DNA of 64,000 nucleotides from Paracoccaceae bacterium (lineage in GTDB: Bacteria > Pseudomonadota > Alphaproteobacteria > Rhodobacterales > Rhodobacteraceae). Below are positions 11,050 through 20,447 of the stretch, in pieces (position 1 is the stretch's first letter; each line of letters begins with the position of its first letter). The position numbers and the translations under genes are program-made. The notes beneath the pieces were generated by a model. That model was not told the DNA's origin and made no database searches. It saw only the letters and a list, made by a program, of their open reading frames with translations. Location: positions 1 through 64,000 of the forward strand of contig REER01000093.1 of assembly GCA_007694945.1 (NCBI GenBank). Reading direction: 5' to 3'.

Positions 11050-12758
11050 GAACCAGAATAGCCCTACTGGGCACTGCCGCCGCCATCGTGCTGGCGCCAG
11101 CCGCAGCGATGGCCGAGCGCGAGCGCGGATCGTCGGGCCACCTGAATGTCATCTACTGGCAGGCCGTATCTACCATGAACCCGTTCCTGTCGGGCGGCAC
11201 CAAGGAGATGAACGCCGCCTCTGTCGTGCTGGAGCCGTTGGCGCGCTTCGACAATGAGGGTGAGCTGGCGCCCTGGCTTGTGGACGAGATCCCGACGCTG
11301 GACAATGGCGGTGTGTCCGAGGATCTGAAAAGCATCACATGGCGCCTGAGCGAGGGGTTGCTGTGGTCCGACGGGTCCGATGTCACCTCTGATGATGTGA
11401 TATTCACCTATGAATACTGCACCCACCCCGAGGGGGGCTGTTCCTATCGTGACCGTTTCGCCGGGATCGAGAGTGTCGAGGCCGAGGACGAGCTGACCAT
11501 CAAGATCACTTTCGAGGATGCGACGCCCAATCCCTATCTGCCCTTTGTCGGCGCGGGCTCTCCCATCTTCCAGAAAGCGCAGTTCGAGGATTGCATGGGC
11601 GCGCGCGCCCCCGAATGCACCGAGCAGAACTTTGCGCCCATCGGAACCGGCCCCTATGTGGTCACGGATTTCCGTCCCAATGACGTGATCCAGTTCGAAG
11701 CGAACCCGAACTATCGCGTGCCCACCCAGCCCTATTTCCAGACGATCACCTGGGCTGGTGGCGGCGATGCGACGGGCGCGGCGCGTGCCGTGTTCCAGAC
11801 TGGCGAGATGGATTACGCCTGGAACCTGCAACTGTCGCCCGAAGTGATCGAGCAGATGGAAGCGGGCGGGCAAGGCGAATTGCTGGTCGATTTCGGCCCG
11901 CTGATGGAGCGGATCGAGATCAACTTTACCGACCCCTCGCCCGATCTGCCCGAAGGTGAGCGCGCGACCCGGATGCACCCGCACCCGATCCTGTCGGATA
12001 TCCGCGTACGCGAGGCGCTGAGCCTGGCCATCGACCGCGAATTGCTGACCGAGATCGGCTTTGGCCCCATGGGCATGCCGACCTGTAACTTCATCGTCGC
12101 CCCGCCCGCCATGGCCTCGACCAACAATGATGGCTGTCTGGTGCAGGATATCGACCGCGCCAATGAACTGCTGGATGAGGCCGGCTGGGAAATGGGCGGT
12201 GACGGCGTCCGCACCAGGGATGGCGAGCGGCTGGAACTGCTGTTCCAGACCTCGACCAATGCAGTTCGGCAGGACTTTCAGGCGCTGATCCAGTCATGGT
12301 GGAACGAAATCGGTGTGGAGACGCGCCTGCGCAACGTGGATGCGGGCGTGTTCTTTGGCTCGGACCCGGGCAGCCCCGACACCTATCTGAAATTCTATGC
12401 CGATGTGCAGATGTATGCCTCGCTGTTCGAGGGGACAGACCCGACCCCGCATCTGGAGCAGCGTCGCTGCGGACGTGAACCGCAGCCTGACACCCAGTGG
12501 CAGGGCCAGAACATCAACCGCTACTGCAACGAAGAGTACGACGCGCTCTGGGCCGAACTGAACCGCGAGCCCGACCCGGATCGGCGTGTCGAACTGGTGA
12601 TCGCGCTGAACGACATGTTCGTGCAGGACTTCGCGCATATTCCGCTGGTAGCCCGTGGCCGGGTTTCTGCAGCAGCGAATACGGTCGGCGGCATCATCCT
12701 GAACGTCTGGGATTCCGAGCACTGGAACCAGGCCGAATGGTACCGCATCGAGGAGTGA
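11046..12758 (+). CDS. Peptide ABC transporter substrate-binding protein (SBP family 5), importer 1
   Basis: Periplasmic binding protein that captures the substrate and delivers it to the permeases. A signal peptide is clear: MRTRIALL, a hydrophobic alanine stretch and a likely cleavage after AAAMA at ~residue 23. The mature part shows the family-5 pattern (ITWRLSEGLLWSDGSDVTSDDVIFTYE in two blocks near residues 98-125; IRVREALSLAIDRE near 320). At 570 residues it is a little longer than the usual 500-550. Gene order DFABC, with ATPases first, is less usual than ABCDF but is found in Alphaproteobacteria. Confidence 0.92.
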   Translation: MRTRIALLGTAAAIVLAPAAAMAERERGSSGHLNVIYWQAVSTMNPFLSGGTKEMNAASVVLEPLARFDNEGELAPWLVDEIPTLDNGGVSEDLKSITWRLSEGLLWSDGSDVTSDDVIFTYEYCTHPEGGCSYRDRFAGIESVEAEDELTIKITFEDATPNPYLPFVGAGSPIFQKAQFEDCMGARAPECTEQNFAPIGTGPYVVTDFRPNDVIQFEANPNYRVPTQPYFQTITWAGGGDATGAARAVFQTGEMDYAWNLQLSPEVIEQMEAGGQGELLVDFGPLMERIEINFTDPSPDLPEGERATRMHPHPILSDIRVREALSLAIDRELLTEIGFGPMGMPTCNFIVAPPAMASTNNDGCLVQDIDRANELLDEAGWEMGGDGVRTRDGERLELLFQTSTNAVRQDFQALIQSWWNEIGVETRLRNVDAGVFFGSDPGSPDTYLKFYADVQMYASLFEGTDPTPHLEQRRCGREPQPDTQWQGQNINRYCNEEYDALWAELNREPDPDRRVELVIALNDMFVQDFAHIPLVARGRVSAAANTVGGIILNVWDSEHWNQAEWYRIEE

Positions 12759-12826
12759 TCCTCAGCTGACACTGCTTTGTCCCGCCAATGCGGGGCAGAG
12801 CGCCCTCCCGACCAGAGGCAAACCCC

Positions 12827-13834
12827 ATGCTCTCCTACACGCTCCGCCGTCTGGCCTTCGCTGTGCCGACCGTGCTCGTCATCAGCTTGCTCGTGTTCCT
12901 GATGCTCGACATGGCGCCCGGAGACCCCACCGCGAGTCTGCCGCTGACCATCCCGCTGGAAGTGCGCGAACAGATCCGCATTTCACTGGGGCTGGGTGAA
13001 CCAGTGCTGGTGCGGTATTTCAAATGGCTGCAGATGACGCTGGTGACAGAGCCTCTGCATATTCTGGCGGGTTTGACAGGCTGGGACATTGCGCCCGACG
13101 GCCCGCGCATCCTGTCATGGCAGACCCGCTCTCCTGTGGGAGACATCATCGTTCAGCGGGTGCCGCAGACACTTTGGGTCGTCGGCATGGGCTACCTCTT
13201 CGGCATCCTGATAGCGCTGCCCATTGGTGTCATCTCGGCCTATCGCCAGTATAGCTGGTTCGATCAGGTCGGCACCTTCGTGTCGATGGTCGGTTTCTCG
13301 GTGCCAACCTTTTTCACCGGCGTCGTCTTCATCCTCGTTTTCTCCGTCTGGCTGGGCTGGTTCCCCTCGATGTATGACACCACCCATGTCGTGCGCGACT
13401 GGGAGACTTTCTGGTTTCAAGTCAGGCAGATTGCTATGCCCGTGGCTGTGCTGGCGCTGTTCAATGCCAGCCAGATCAGCCGCTTCATGCGCGCCTCAAT
13501 GCTGGATAATCTCAATCAGGACTATGTCCGCACGGCCCGCGCCAAAGGACTTGGAGAGCAAACGGTTGTGCTGATCCACGTGCTGCGCAACTCCATGATC
13601 CCGGTGGTGACCGTCATCGCCATTGGCATTCCAACTGTGTTCACGGGCGCCATCATCACCGAACAGATTTTCCGGGTGAATGGCTTGGGCGATGCGCTGA
13701 TCCGGGCGATTTATGTCAGCGACTGGCCCATGGTGCAGACCATCACCTTCATCTTTGCCATCCTGATCGTCTTATTCAATCTGATCGCCGATGTCCTGTA
13801 TGGCATCCTTGACCCGAGGATCCGCTATGACTGA
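12827..13834 (+). CDS. Peptide ABC transporter permease (DppB type), importer 1
   Basis: Inner-membrane permease with six predicted membrane segments. The first spans residues ~9-30 (VPTVLVISLLVFLMLDM), followed by the APGDP motif found in nearly all DppB/OppB proteins. The EAA-type loop contact with the ATPase is near YVRTARAKGLGEQTVVL (~240). The start MLSYTLRRL has AGAGG nine bases upstream; a longer reading from 12788 would add a non-hydrophobic leader and is rejected. It overlaps the next permease by eight bases. Confidence 0.92.
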   Translation: MLSYTLRRLAFAVPTVLVISLLVFLMLDMAPGDPTASLPLTIPLEVREQIRISLGLGEPVLVRYFKWLQMTLVTEPLHILAGLTGWDIAPDGPRILSWQTRSPVGDIIVQRVPQTLWVVGMGYLFGILIALPIGVISAYRQYSWFDQVGTFVSMVGFSVPTFFTGVVFILVFSVWLGWFPSMYDTTHVVRDWETFWFQVRQIAMPVAVLALFNASQISRFMRASMLDNLNQDYVRTARAKGLGEQTVVLIHVLRNSMIPVVTVIAIGIPTVFTGAIITEQIFRVNGLGDALIRAIYVSDWPMVQTITFIFAILIVLFNLIADVLYGILDPRIRYD

Positions 13835-14750
13835 CGCCGCAAAACCCTTCTCCCCCGACGAAGCCTTCCGTCCGCCGCGGAATCAGTGGTGGGACGTCTG
13901 GGACCAGTTCAAGACCCATCGCGGCGCGCTTGCCGGGCTGGCCGTGTTTGTGACCATCGTTCTATTTGTCGTGGTCGGGCCGTGGGTCTGGCACGTAGAC
14001 CCCGGTCAGATCAATATCCGGATGCGCAATCAGGGTTCGAGCTGGGCGCACCCGCTCGGCACCGACCAGCTTGGCCGCGATCTGCTGGCGCGGCTGATGT
14101 ATGGCGGGCGAATTTCGGTGGCGGTGGGGTTAACCGCGATGTTTCTGGGCCTCGTTATCGGCACGCTGATCGGCGTTCTGGCAGGTTATTTCAAACTGCT
14201 CGACGCCCCTTTGATGCGCACTACCGATTTGTTCCTTGCGCTCCCATTGCTGCCGCTTTTGCTGATCCTCGTGACGCTGTTCCGCGACACATTGGCCAAA
14301 ACCTTTGGCGAAGGGATGGGTGTGTTCCTGCTTATCTGCTTTGCCATTGCCATCACCAGTTGGATGCAGACTGCGCGCATTGTGCGCGGCGATGTGCTCG
14401 CGCTGAAGGAGCGCGAATTTGTCCTCGCTGCCCGCTCAATCGGCACACCTTCAACGCGGATCAATACGCGACATATCCTGCCGAATGTCCTGTCACCGAT
14501 CATGGTCTCGGCGACACTCGGGATCGCCAGTGCAATCATCACCGAATCCGCACTCTCATTCCTCGGCCTTGGCTTTCCACCCGATTTCCCGACCTGGGGC
14601 CGCATCCTGTTTGATGGCCGAGACTGGATCGAGCAATTCCCGGCGCGCGTGGTCTGGCCCGGTGTCATGATCTCGCTCACTGTGCTGAGCGTGAATTATA
14701 TCGGCGATGGTCTGCGCGATGCGCTTGACCCGCGCATTCGTGGCCGCTGA
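13827..14750 (+). CDS. Peptide ABC transporter permease (DppC type), importer 1
   Basis: Second permease. The DppC N-terminal membrane segment (residues ~37-58), the motif HPLGTDQLGRDLLARLMYGG (~75-94) and the EAA loop FVLAARSIGTPSTRI (~205) are visible. Start MTDAAKPF at 13827 overlaps the DppB stop by eight bases; length is 307 aa. It is followed by a hairpin and then by the amidohydrolase gene, so the core importer genes 9015-14750 may be expressed at a different level from the hydrolase. Confidence 0.92.
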   Translation: MTDAAKPFSPDEAFRPPRNQWWDVWDQFKTHRGALAGLAVFVTIVLFVVVGPWVWHVDPGQINIRMRNQGSSWAHPLGTDQLGRDLLARLMYGGRISVAVGLTAMFLGLVIGTLIGVLAGYFKLLDAPLMRTTDLFLALPLLPLLLILVTLFRDTLAKTFGEGMGVFLLICFAIAITSWMQTARIVRGDVLALKEREFVLAARSIGTPSTRINTRHILPNVLSPIMVSATLGIASAIITESALSFLGLGFPPDFPTWGRILFDGRDWIEQFPARVVWPGVMISLTVLSVNYIGDGLRDALDPRIRGR

Positions 14751-14780
14751 TTAACGACACATCTTTTGATAACGTGTAGC

Positions 14781-14803
14781 AGCAGGGTGCCTGGCACTCT
14801 GCT
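14781..14803. terminator. Strong hairpin between importer 1 and its amidohydrolase
   Basis: AGCAGGGTGCC and GGCACTCTGCT form two 11-base arms around a single T, with one G-U pair; realistically the inner bases open to give a ~5-nt loop. GTTT follows. It sits between the permease stop and the hydrolase start, so it may cause partial termination or protect mRNA inside the operon. Structure is seen; function is inference. Confidence 0.45.
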
Positions 14804-14829
14804 GTTTGCCCATCAAACACGGAGCGCAG

Positions 14830-15969
14830 ATGCGCCTGAGATCAGAAACCGAACTCGTCAGCCTGCGCCACCGGCTGCATGCCGCCCCCGAATTGTCCGG
14901 CACCGAAGAGAACACCGCGCGCATGTTGCGCGACACGCTGCAAGCGACCGCGCCGGATCGGATTGTCGAAGGGCTCGGCGGCCATGGTTTGGCATTGGTC
15001 TATGACAGCGGCGCCCCCGGTCCCAGCGTCCTGTTCCGCGCCGAACTCGATGCTTTGCCGATTGCGGAAGAAAGCCACGCGCCCCATGCCTCAACCCGAC
15101 CGGGCATCGGCCATTTGTGTGGGCATGACGGGCACATGGCCATTCTGTCCGGCCTGGCGCATTTTCTGGGGCTGGAGCGCCCGAAGCACGGGCGCGTCAT
15201 CCTGTTGTTCCAACCGGCCGAAGAAACCGGCGCGGGTGCCCGAGCGGTGCTCGCTGACCCGCGTTTCGAAACGCTGCGCCCAGACTGGGCCTTCGCGCTC
15301 CACAACATGCCTGGGCTTGCGTTTGGACAGATCGCAGTGGCTCCGGGGCCTGCGAGTTGCGCCTCGGTCGGGCTACATCTCCGTTGGCAGGGGCGTGAGG
15401 CCCATGCTGGTAGCCCCGAAAGCGGCATCTCGCCTGCCCCGGCGCTGGCATCCCTCATGGCAAGGCTTGCGCCTTTCACAACCCCCGCGCCCATAACCGA
15501 AAAGTTTCGCCTCGCGACGCTGTGCCATCTGTCAATGGGTGCGCGCGCCTTCGGCATCGCGCCCGGTCAGGCGGAGGCCTTCGTCACGTTGCGCGCTGTA
15601 ACTGATGCCCAACTCACCGCTTTTGAAAGTGAGGTCGTGCAACACCTTCACACCGATGCGGGTGCGCTGCATCTCGAGATCACCCGGCACGACCATTTCA
15701 ACGCCACCATCAACGCATCCGAAGCCAGCGTGCTTGTCTCTCGGGCCGCGCAAACGCTGGGTGTCACCGAAGGTAGCTTTGCGCTGCCAATGCGTGCCTC
15801 TGAGGATTTCGGTGCCTTCAGCGCCGGAACACGCTGTGCTCTGTTTTTCCTCGGTGCCGGAGAGCGCCACCCGTCGCTGCATGACCCGACATATGACTTT
15901 CCCGATGCGCTGATTGCACCCGGCGTCGCGCTCTTTCGCCAGATATTGGCTGAGGCAATGGCAGGCTGA
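14830..15969 (+). CDS. M20-family amidohydrolase (hippurate hydrolase/N-acyl amino acid deacylase type)
   Basis: Zinc-dependent amidohydrolase of the M20D group, which cleaves N-acyl amino acids, indole conjugates or small peptides. Metal-binding motifs: GHLCGHDGHMA near residue 95-105, QPAEETGAGA near 130 with the catalytic Glu pair, and LHNMPG near 155. The dimerisation lid and the C-terminal histidine region (GERHPSLHDPTYDFPD) are complete. The ATG at 14830 has GGAG six bases upstream; an in-frame TTG at 14806 lacks one. No signal peptide, so it acts in the cytoplasm, probably on the importer's substrate. Confidence 0.88.
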   Translation: MRLRSETELVSLRHRLHAAPELSGTEENTARMLRDTLQATAPDRIVEGLGGHGLALVYDSGAPGPSVLFRAELDALPIAEESHAPHASTRPGIGHLCGHDGHMAILSGLAHFLGLERPKHGRVILLFQPAEETGAGARAVLADPRFETLRPDWAFALHNMPGLAFGQIAVAPGPASCASVGLHLRWQGREAHAGSPESGISPAPALASLMARLAPFTTPAPITEKFRLATLCHLSMGARAFGIAPGQAEAFVTLRAVTDAQLTAFESEVVQHLHTDAGALHLEITRHDHFNATINASEASVLVSRAAQTLGVTEGSFALPMRASEDFGAFSAGTRCALFFLGAGERHPSLHDPTYDFPDALIAPGVALFRQILAEAMAG

Positions 15970-16179
15970 GCAACACCTGTCAGACGCACAACTCGGTTTA
16001 CGCGCGCTAACCATCTGTAAAGAATCCACTTTATGAAAGGCAGCCGCTATGTATCCTGTGCGGTAACAAGCTGAACGGCGCCTGTAGCGTACCCGGCTCC
16101 CGCAGAATGCGCAGTCATTGCGAGCAGGTCTTTTTTGACCCTTGCCCAGCCGCTGCAGCCTTTCTCTGGAGTTTTCGTT

Positions 16180-18735
16180 GTGACGAACCCGAACGATCCA
16201 CTTTTCGCGCAACAATGGCATTTTGGGCTGATCGGAGCCATCACCGCTGTCTGGGAAGACTATACAGGCAAGGGCGTCACAGTCGGGGTTTATGATGACG
16301 GCATCGCATATGACCATCCCGACATAGCCGCGAACTACCGCAGCGACCTGCATTTCACTTGGGGGGGTACCACCTACGACCCCTACCCACTTTCATCTCT
16401 CGACAGTCACGGGACAGCCGTTGCCGGGCTGATCGGCATGGTGGGCAGCAATGGTATAGGCGGCACAGGCGTTGCGCCGGAGGTAAGCCTGACCGGGGTG
16501 AATTTTCTGGAGGATATCCAGCATCGAGGGTTGTCCACGCTACTGGGATCTATCCAGCATGCGGGCAGCTTTGACATCAAGAACAATAGCTGGGGTGTGA
16601 GCCCAGAATATCAGATCTGGCAGTCCCCGGTCTCGCCTTTCAACAGTCAGTTCCTGATTGCTGAGCTCTTTGAAGAAATTTCGGGCAACGGGCGCGATGG
16701 GCTTGGTACGCTGATCGTTCAGGCCTCGGGAAATGATACGCTCAACGCGCAGGGCGATGCGCTCAACGTTGCGCGGCACACCATCTCGATTGCCGCCGCG
16801 GGACCGAGCGGCGCGCCGGCCTGGTACTCCAATTTTGGTTCGAACATCCTGATCACCGCGCCCGCAGGCAGTGTCACCACCATCCTGCCGGGCACGGGCA
16901 ATGGCTATACCAACAGCTTTGGCGGAACTTCGGCCGCGGCTCCCGTCACCTCCGGTGTCATCGCGCTGATTCTCGAGGCCAATCCTGATCTGGGCTGGCG
17001 CGATGTGCATCAGATCCTCGCGCTCTCGGCCAGTCACACGGGCTCTGACTTCGGCGCCGCGCCCGGTGCGCATGAGCAAGGGACGTGGATGCGCAACGGC
17101 GCCGAGAACTGGAACGGTGGTGGGCTCAGCTATCATCTTTCGCATGGCTTCGGCATGGTCGATGCTCATGCCAGTGTCCGCATGGCCGAAGCCTGGGCCG
17201 TGCTGATGCCGGAAACACAGACCAGCGACAATGAAACCAGCCTCTCGCTCGAGTATTCAGGACCAGCGCTTGCCATACCTGATGCGACCGTGACAGGTCC
17301 CATCGCGACCACCATTTCCTTCGAGGTCAGTGAAAGCTTGCGCCTCGACACGGTAGAGGTCGCGATCAGCCTCACCCATGCCCGCGCCGAGGATCTGAGT
17401 ATCCATATCGAAGACCCCCACGGCAACCGCTTCATGCTGATGTCCCGCGAAGGGGGCGGGACGCTGATGTCGAACGGGTTCGATTGGCTGTTCACAATTG
17501 TCGGCGTGAAGGGCACAAATGCCCAAGGGGTCTGGCAGCTTGTGATCGAGGACGAAACCCCCGGTGCCACAGGCAGCTTGACGGCGGCAGAACTGACCCT
17601 GCATGGCACGACAAATCCGGTCAATGTGCATCACATCACGGATGAGCTTACGCGGATAGTTTCCACATCCGGCACTGTCGCCGGGCTTGCCGCGCAGGCG
17701 CCCGGCGAATGGCTGAACCTTGCAGCGGTCACAGGCGATGTCGAGCTGAGTCTCGCGATCGGAGGCAGTTTTGAGATCGACGGGCTGCATCTGGCCGAGC
17801 TGCAAACCCCCTTCCACCGGCTCTATCTCGGTGACGGGAATAACATGGTCACAGGCACGGCCGGGCGTGACACGATCCATGGCGGGCGCGGCGACAACTA
17901 CATCGACGGCGGGGCCGGGAATGATCTTATCCATGGCGGGCCGGGCAATGACTCATTGCTGGGTGGACCGGGTCACGACACCATATTTGGTGGAGATGGT
18001 GATGACCTGATCTATGGCGGTCCCGGAAATGACCGGCTCTGGGGCGGCGAAGGCAATGACACGATTTACGGCGATATGGGTAATAACCGCATCGGCGGCG
18101 GGCCGGGTGATGATCTGCTGGTCGGCGGGCCGGGCCATGACACGATCTATGGTGGTCTGGGAGATGACACGATCCATGGGACAGCGGGCGACAATGCACT
18201 CTGGGGCATGGATGGGGACGACATCATCTATGGTGGCTCGGGCGATGACCGGATCGGCGGCGGACGCGGCAATGACACGATCTATGGCGGTGGCGGTAAT
18301 AACACCCTCTACGGCGGCATGGGCGAGGATGTGCTCTATGGCGGGCCGGGCGATGATGTGCTCTGGGGCATGGACGGGAATGACACGCTCTTCGGCGGTG
18401 CGGGGAATGATTACCTCCATGGCGGGCCGGGCGATGACGTGCTGCATGGTGGCCCCGGCGATGACACCATGTTCGGTGGGAGCGGCGCGGATATCTTCAT
18501 CTTCATGGCCGGAGACGAGACCGCACTGATCCTTGATTTCACTTTCAGCGACGATGACCGGCTGGAGCTTGATCAGGATCTCTGGGGCGGGGGCCTCACA
18601 GAGGCGGAGGTGCTTAACAGCTTTGCGAATATGCAGGGCGGACAGACCGTGATGAATTTCGGCGGCGGCGATGTGCTGACGCTGGCCGGGGTCACTGATC
18701 TGGCCACGCTTGGCAGCCATATCGACCTGATCTGA
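16180..18735 (+). CDS. Secreted subtilisin-like serine protease with P-domain and RTX repeats
   Basis: Multidomain exoprotease. The S8 domain carries all three catalytic motifs: Asp in [13 protein letters not shown] (~40), His in [10 protein letters not shown] (~88) and Ser in [12 protein letters not shown] (~250). A proprotein-convertase P-domain follows (~360-500, with IEDPHGNR). Then come ~24 glycine/aspartate nonapeptides of the GGxGxDxUx calcium-binding type (~560-775) and a C-terminal type-I-secretion-like region ([24 protein letters not shown]). There is no N-terminal signal peptide, consistent with ABC-type secretion; no secretion genes lie nearby. I chose GTG at 16180 because GGAG lies eight bases upstream and the protein then starts MTNPNDPLF; a TTG at 16135 is the alternative. 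Confidence 0.9.
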   Translation: MTNPNDPLFAQQWHFGLIGAITAVWEDYTGKGVTVGVYDDGIAYDHPDIAANYRSDLHFTWGGTTYDPYPLSSLDSHGTAVAGLIGMVGSNGIGGTGVAPEVSLTGVNFLEDIQHRGLSTLLGSIQHAGSFDIKNNSWGVSPEYQIWQSPVSPFNSQFLIAELFEEISGNGRDGLGTLIVQASGNDTLNAQGDALNVARHTISIAAAGPSGAPAWYSNFGSNILITAPAGSVTTILPGTGNGYTNSFGGTSAAAPVTSGVIALILEANPDLGWRDVHQILALSASHTGSDFGAAPGAHEQGTWMRNGAENWNGGGLSYHLSHGFGMVDAHASVRMAEAWAVLMPETQTSDNETSLSLEYSGPALAIPDATVTGPIATTISFEVSESLRLDTVEVAISLTHARAEDLSIHIEDPHGNRFMLMSREGGGTLMSNGFDWLFTIVGVKGTNAQGVWQLVIEDETPGATGSLTAAELTLHGTTNPVNVHHITDELTRIVSTSGTVAGLAAQAPGEWLNLAAVTGDVELSLAIGGSFEIDGLHLAELQTPFHRLYLGDGNNMVTGTAGRDTIHGGRGDNYIDGGAGNDLIHGGPGNDSLLGGPGHDTIFGGDGDDLIYGGPGNDRLWGGEGNDTIYGDMGNNRIGGGPGDDLLVGGPGHDTIYGGLGDDTIHGTAGDNALWGMDGDDIIYGGSGDDRIGGGRGNDTIYGGGGNNTLYGGMGEDVLYGGPGDDVLWGMDGNDTLFGGAGNDYLHGGPGDDVLHGGPGDDTMFGGSGADIFIFMAGDETALILDFTFSDDDRLELDQDLWGGGLTEAEVLNSFANMQGGQTVMNFGGGDVLTLAGVTDLATLGSHIDLI
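17854..18507 (+). repeat. RTX calcium-binding nonapeptide repeat array within the protease gene
   Basis: About 24 consecutive 27-bp units encode GGxGxDxUx-type repeats. A 162-bp higher-order copy is visible: 18088-18249 and 18250-18411 each encode six nonapeptides in matching order, both running from RIGGG through a shared LWGMDG motif. This indicates internal tandem duplication of a six-repeat block. The family function (calcium-induced folding outside the cell) is established. Confidence 0.85.
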
Positions 18736-18750
18736 CTGTGCGCGCCGCCA

Positions 18751-19665
18751 TTATCCGCTCTCACCGGTCTGCACCAGCGCGGACCGGCAGGCGCGCACCA
18801 TGAAATCGGCGAAGAGCCGGATCTTGGGGTCTTGCTGGCGACGATGGGGATAGAGACAGGCCAGCACGGCGGGCACAGGCGGTGTCTCGGGCAGAAGCTC
18901 GACCAACTCCCCTGAAGCCAGCGCCTGCGCCAGTTCGAACCGCGGGCGGTTCACAATCCCGCCGCCCGCCAGCGCCCAATCGACCAGTACTCCCGCATCA
19001 TCGCAATCGAGCGGGCCACTCAGGTCGAGCCGCAGATTGCCCTCCGACGTCTGGAGCGTCCAGGAATATTCCGGCGAACGCGGGTAGCGCAGCAACAGGC
19101 AGTCATGCACCTTCAGGTCCTCGGGACTTCGCGGCACACCGCGCTGCGCCAGATAGTCCGGGCTCGCTGCCAGAACGCGCGGCGCATCCATGATCTTGCG
19201 TTGCTTAAGGCTCGATTCGGGCAGCACACCCAACATAAATGCCATGTCGATCTGGTCTTCGAGAATATCCACCTTCCGGTCCGACAGGCGTAGATTGATC
19301 GAGATCTCGGGATAGTCGCGCTGGAATTGCTGCGACAGCGGCGCTATCACCCGCCGCCCCACGCCCAGCGGTGCCGTCACCCGGATCGTGCCGCGTGGCC
19401 GCCCCGAGAGCCCCGCCACGGCGGCCTCGGCATCTTCCAGCGCCGCAATGACCCGCCGCGCATGCTCGTAGAAATCGCGCCCGATCTCGGTCGGGGTCAG
19501 CTTGCGCGTGGTGCGATTGAAGAGCCGCACTCCGAGCCGCGCTTCCAGCTCCTTGATCCGCTTGCTGGCCACAGCAGGCGTCAGTCTTAGATCGCGCCCG
19601 CCCGAGGTGATCGAGCCCAACTCGCTGACCCGCACAAAGACCCGCAATGATTCGAGATGGGACAT
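18751..19665 (-). CDS. LysR-family transcriptional regulator
   Basis: DNA-binding regulator of 304 aa with the LysR winged helix in the first 60 residues (SELGSITSGGRDLRLTPAVASKRIKELEARLG, seen as two blocks) and a type-2 periplasmic-binding-like effector domain (RVTAPLGVGRRVIAPL onward). The start MSHLESLRV has GGAGGAGACC directly upstream; the frame is open for another 53 codons but without family similarity. It is divergent from xdhA with a ~150-bp spacer, the classic LysR arrangement, so it probably controls the purine genes. The subfamily (CrgA/DsdA-like, acting with VRVSELGS) does not reveal the effector. Confidence 0.9.
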   Translation of the reverse strand: MSHLESLRVFVRVSELGSITSGGRDLRLTPAVASKRIKELEARLGVRLFNRTTRKLTPTEIGRDFYEHARRVIAALEDAEAAVAGLSGRPRGTIRVTAPLGVGRRVIAPLSQQFQRDYPEISINLRLSDRKVDILEDQIDMAFMLGVLPESSLKQRKIMDAPRVLAASPDYLAQRGVPRSPEDLKVHDCLLLRYPRSPEYSWTLQTSEGNLRLDLSGPLDCDDAGVLVDWALAGGGIVNRPRFELAQALASGELVELLPETPPVPAVLACLYPHRRQQDPKIRLFADFMVRACRSALVQTGESG

Positions 19666-19814
19666 GGTCTCCTCCAACACACCAATATTGCACAGCTTTG
19701 CAGCAGGATTACCAACGCTGCGTTGAAACACTCTGCCGGTTACGCCTCTTCTGTTGAAAGTGTTTTGGAGTATGTTTCTGCTATATTCAGTGTATATCCA
19801 TCTGGTGAGGCCCC

Positions 19815-20405
19815 ATGACACCACGCCGCGAAATCCGCTTTCTGCTCAATGACCGCCCTGTGCATCTGACGCAGCTTGCGGCCACGGATATGCTGCTTGA
19901 CCATCTGCGCCTCGATCAACGCCTGCGCGGCACCAAGGAAGGCTGCGCCGAGGGCGATTGCGGGGCCTGCACGGTACTGGTGGGGCGGCTGGGGGCTCAG
20001 GGGCTGGAATACGCGCCGGTGAATGCCTGCATCCGCGCGCTCGCCTCCTGCGATGGCTGCCATGTAGTGACGGTCGAGCATCTGCGCGGCACTGACGGGG
20101 GCCTGCACCCGGTGCAGCACGCCATGGTCGAGCATCACGCCAGCCAGTGCGGCTTCTGCACGCCGGGTTTCGTGATGGCGCTCTATGCGCTCTGGATGGA
20201 AAACCCGCACCCGACCGAGGCGCAGATCGAGACCGCGCTGCAAGGCAATCTCTGCCGCTGCACCGGATATGCGCCCATCATCCGCGCGGGGCTTGCGATG
20301 GGCGATTACGGTACCACCGACCCGCTCATGGAGGAACGCGCGCAGGTGGCCGCACAACTGAATGCGTGGCAGGACGGCGCTCGGGTTGAGGTGGCGCGCG
20401 GCTAA
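19815..20405 (+). CDS. xdhA: Xanthine dehydrogenase small subunit, 2Fe-2S half (split by an in-frame stop)
   Basis: N-terminal part of XdhA, which carries the two 2Fe-2S clusters passing electrons from the molybdenum centre to FAD. The plant-type cluster motif GCAEGDCGACTV (~38-50), CIRALASC (~75) and the second cluster QCGFCTPGF (~112) with LCRCTGYAP (~147) are complete. The frame ends at TAA 20403-20405 after 196 residues, while the same frame continues with typical XdhA linker and FAD-domain sequence (SRAILPGSVDDLADV). A normal alphaproteobacterial XdhA is one chain of ~480-490 residues, so this is a nonsense-split gene or a sequence error, not a normal domain boundary. Confidence 0.85.
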   Translation: MTPRREIRFLLNDRPVHLTQLAATDMLLDHLRLDQRLRGTKEGCAEGDCGACTVLVGRLGAQGLEYAPVNACIRALASCDGCHVVTVEHLRGTDGGLHPVQHAMVEHHASQCGFCTPGFVMALYALWMENPHPTEAQIETALQGNLCRCTGYAPIIRAGLAMGDYGTTDPLMEERAQVAAQLNAWQDGARVEVARG

Positions 20406-20447
20406 AGCCGCGCGATCCTGCCGGGTTCGGTCGATGATCTCGCCGAT

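Noticed and set aside
16135-16179. Earlier TTG start for the S8 protease
   Set aside because: It adds 15 residues without forming a signal peptide, and the GTG at 16180 has GGAG at ideal spacing. It remains possible.
17854-18507. Regular short repeats that could suggest a CRISPR array or satellite
   Set aside because: The period is 27 bp in a single open frame and encodes GGxGxDxUx RTX repeats; no spacers and no cas genes.
20403-20405. Programmed recoding (readthrough) at the xdhA stop
   Set aside because: The codon is TAA, not TGA or TAG, so selenocysteine or pyrrolysine insertion is not expected, and no specific downstream structure was seen. A mutation, reinitiation or sequence error is simpler.
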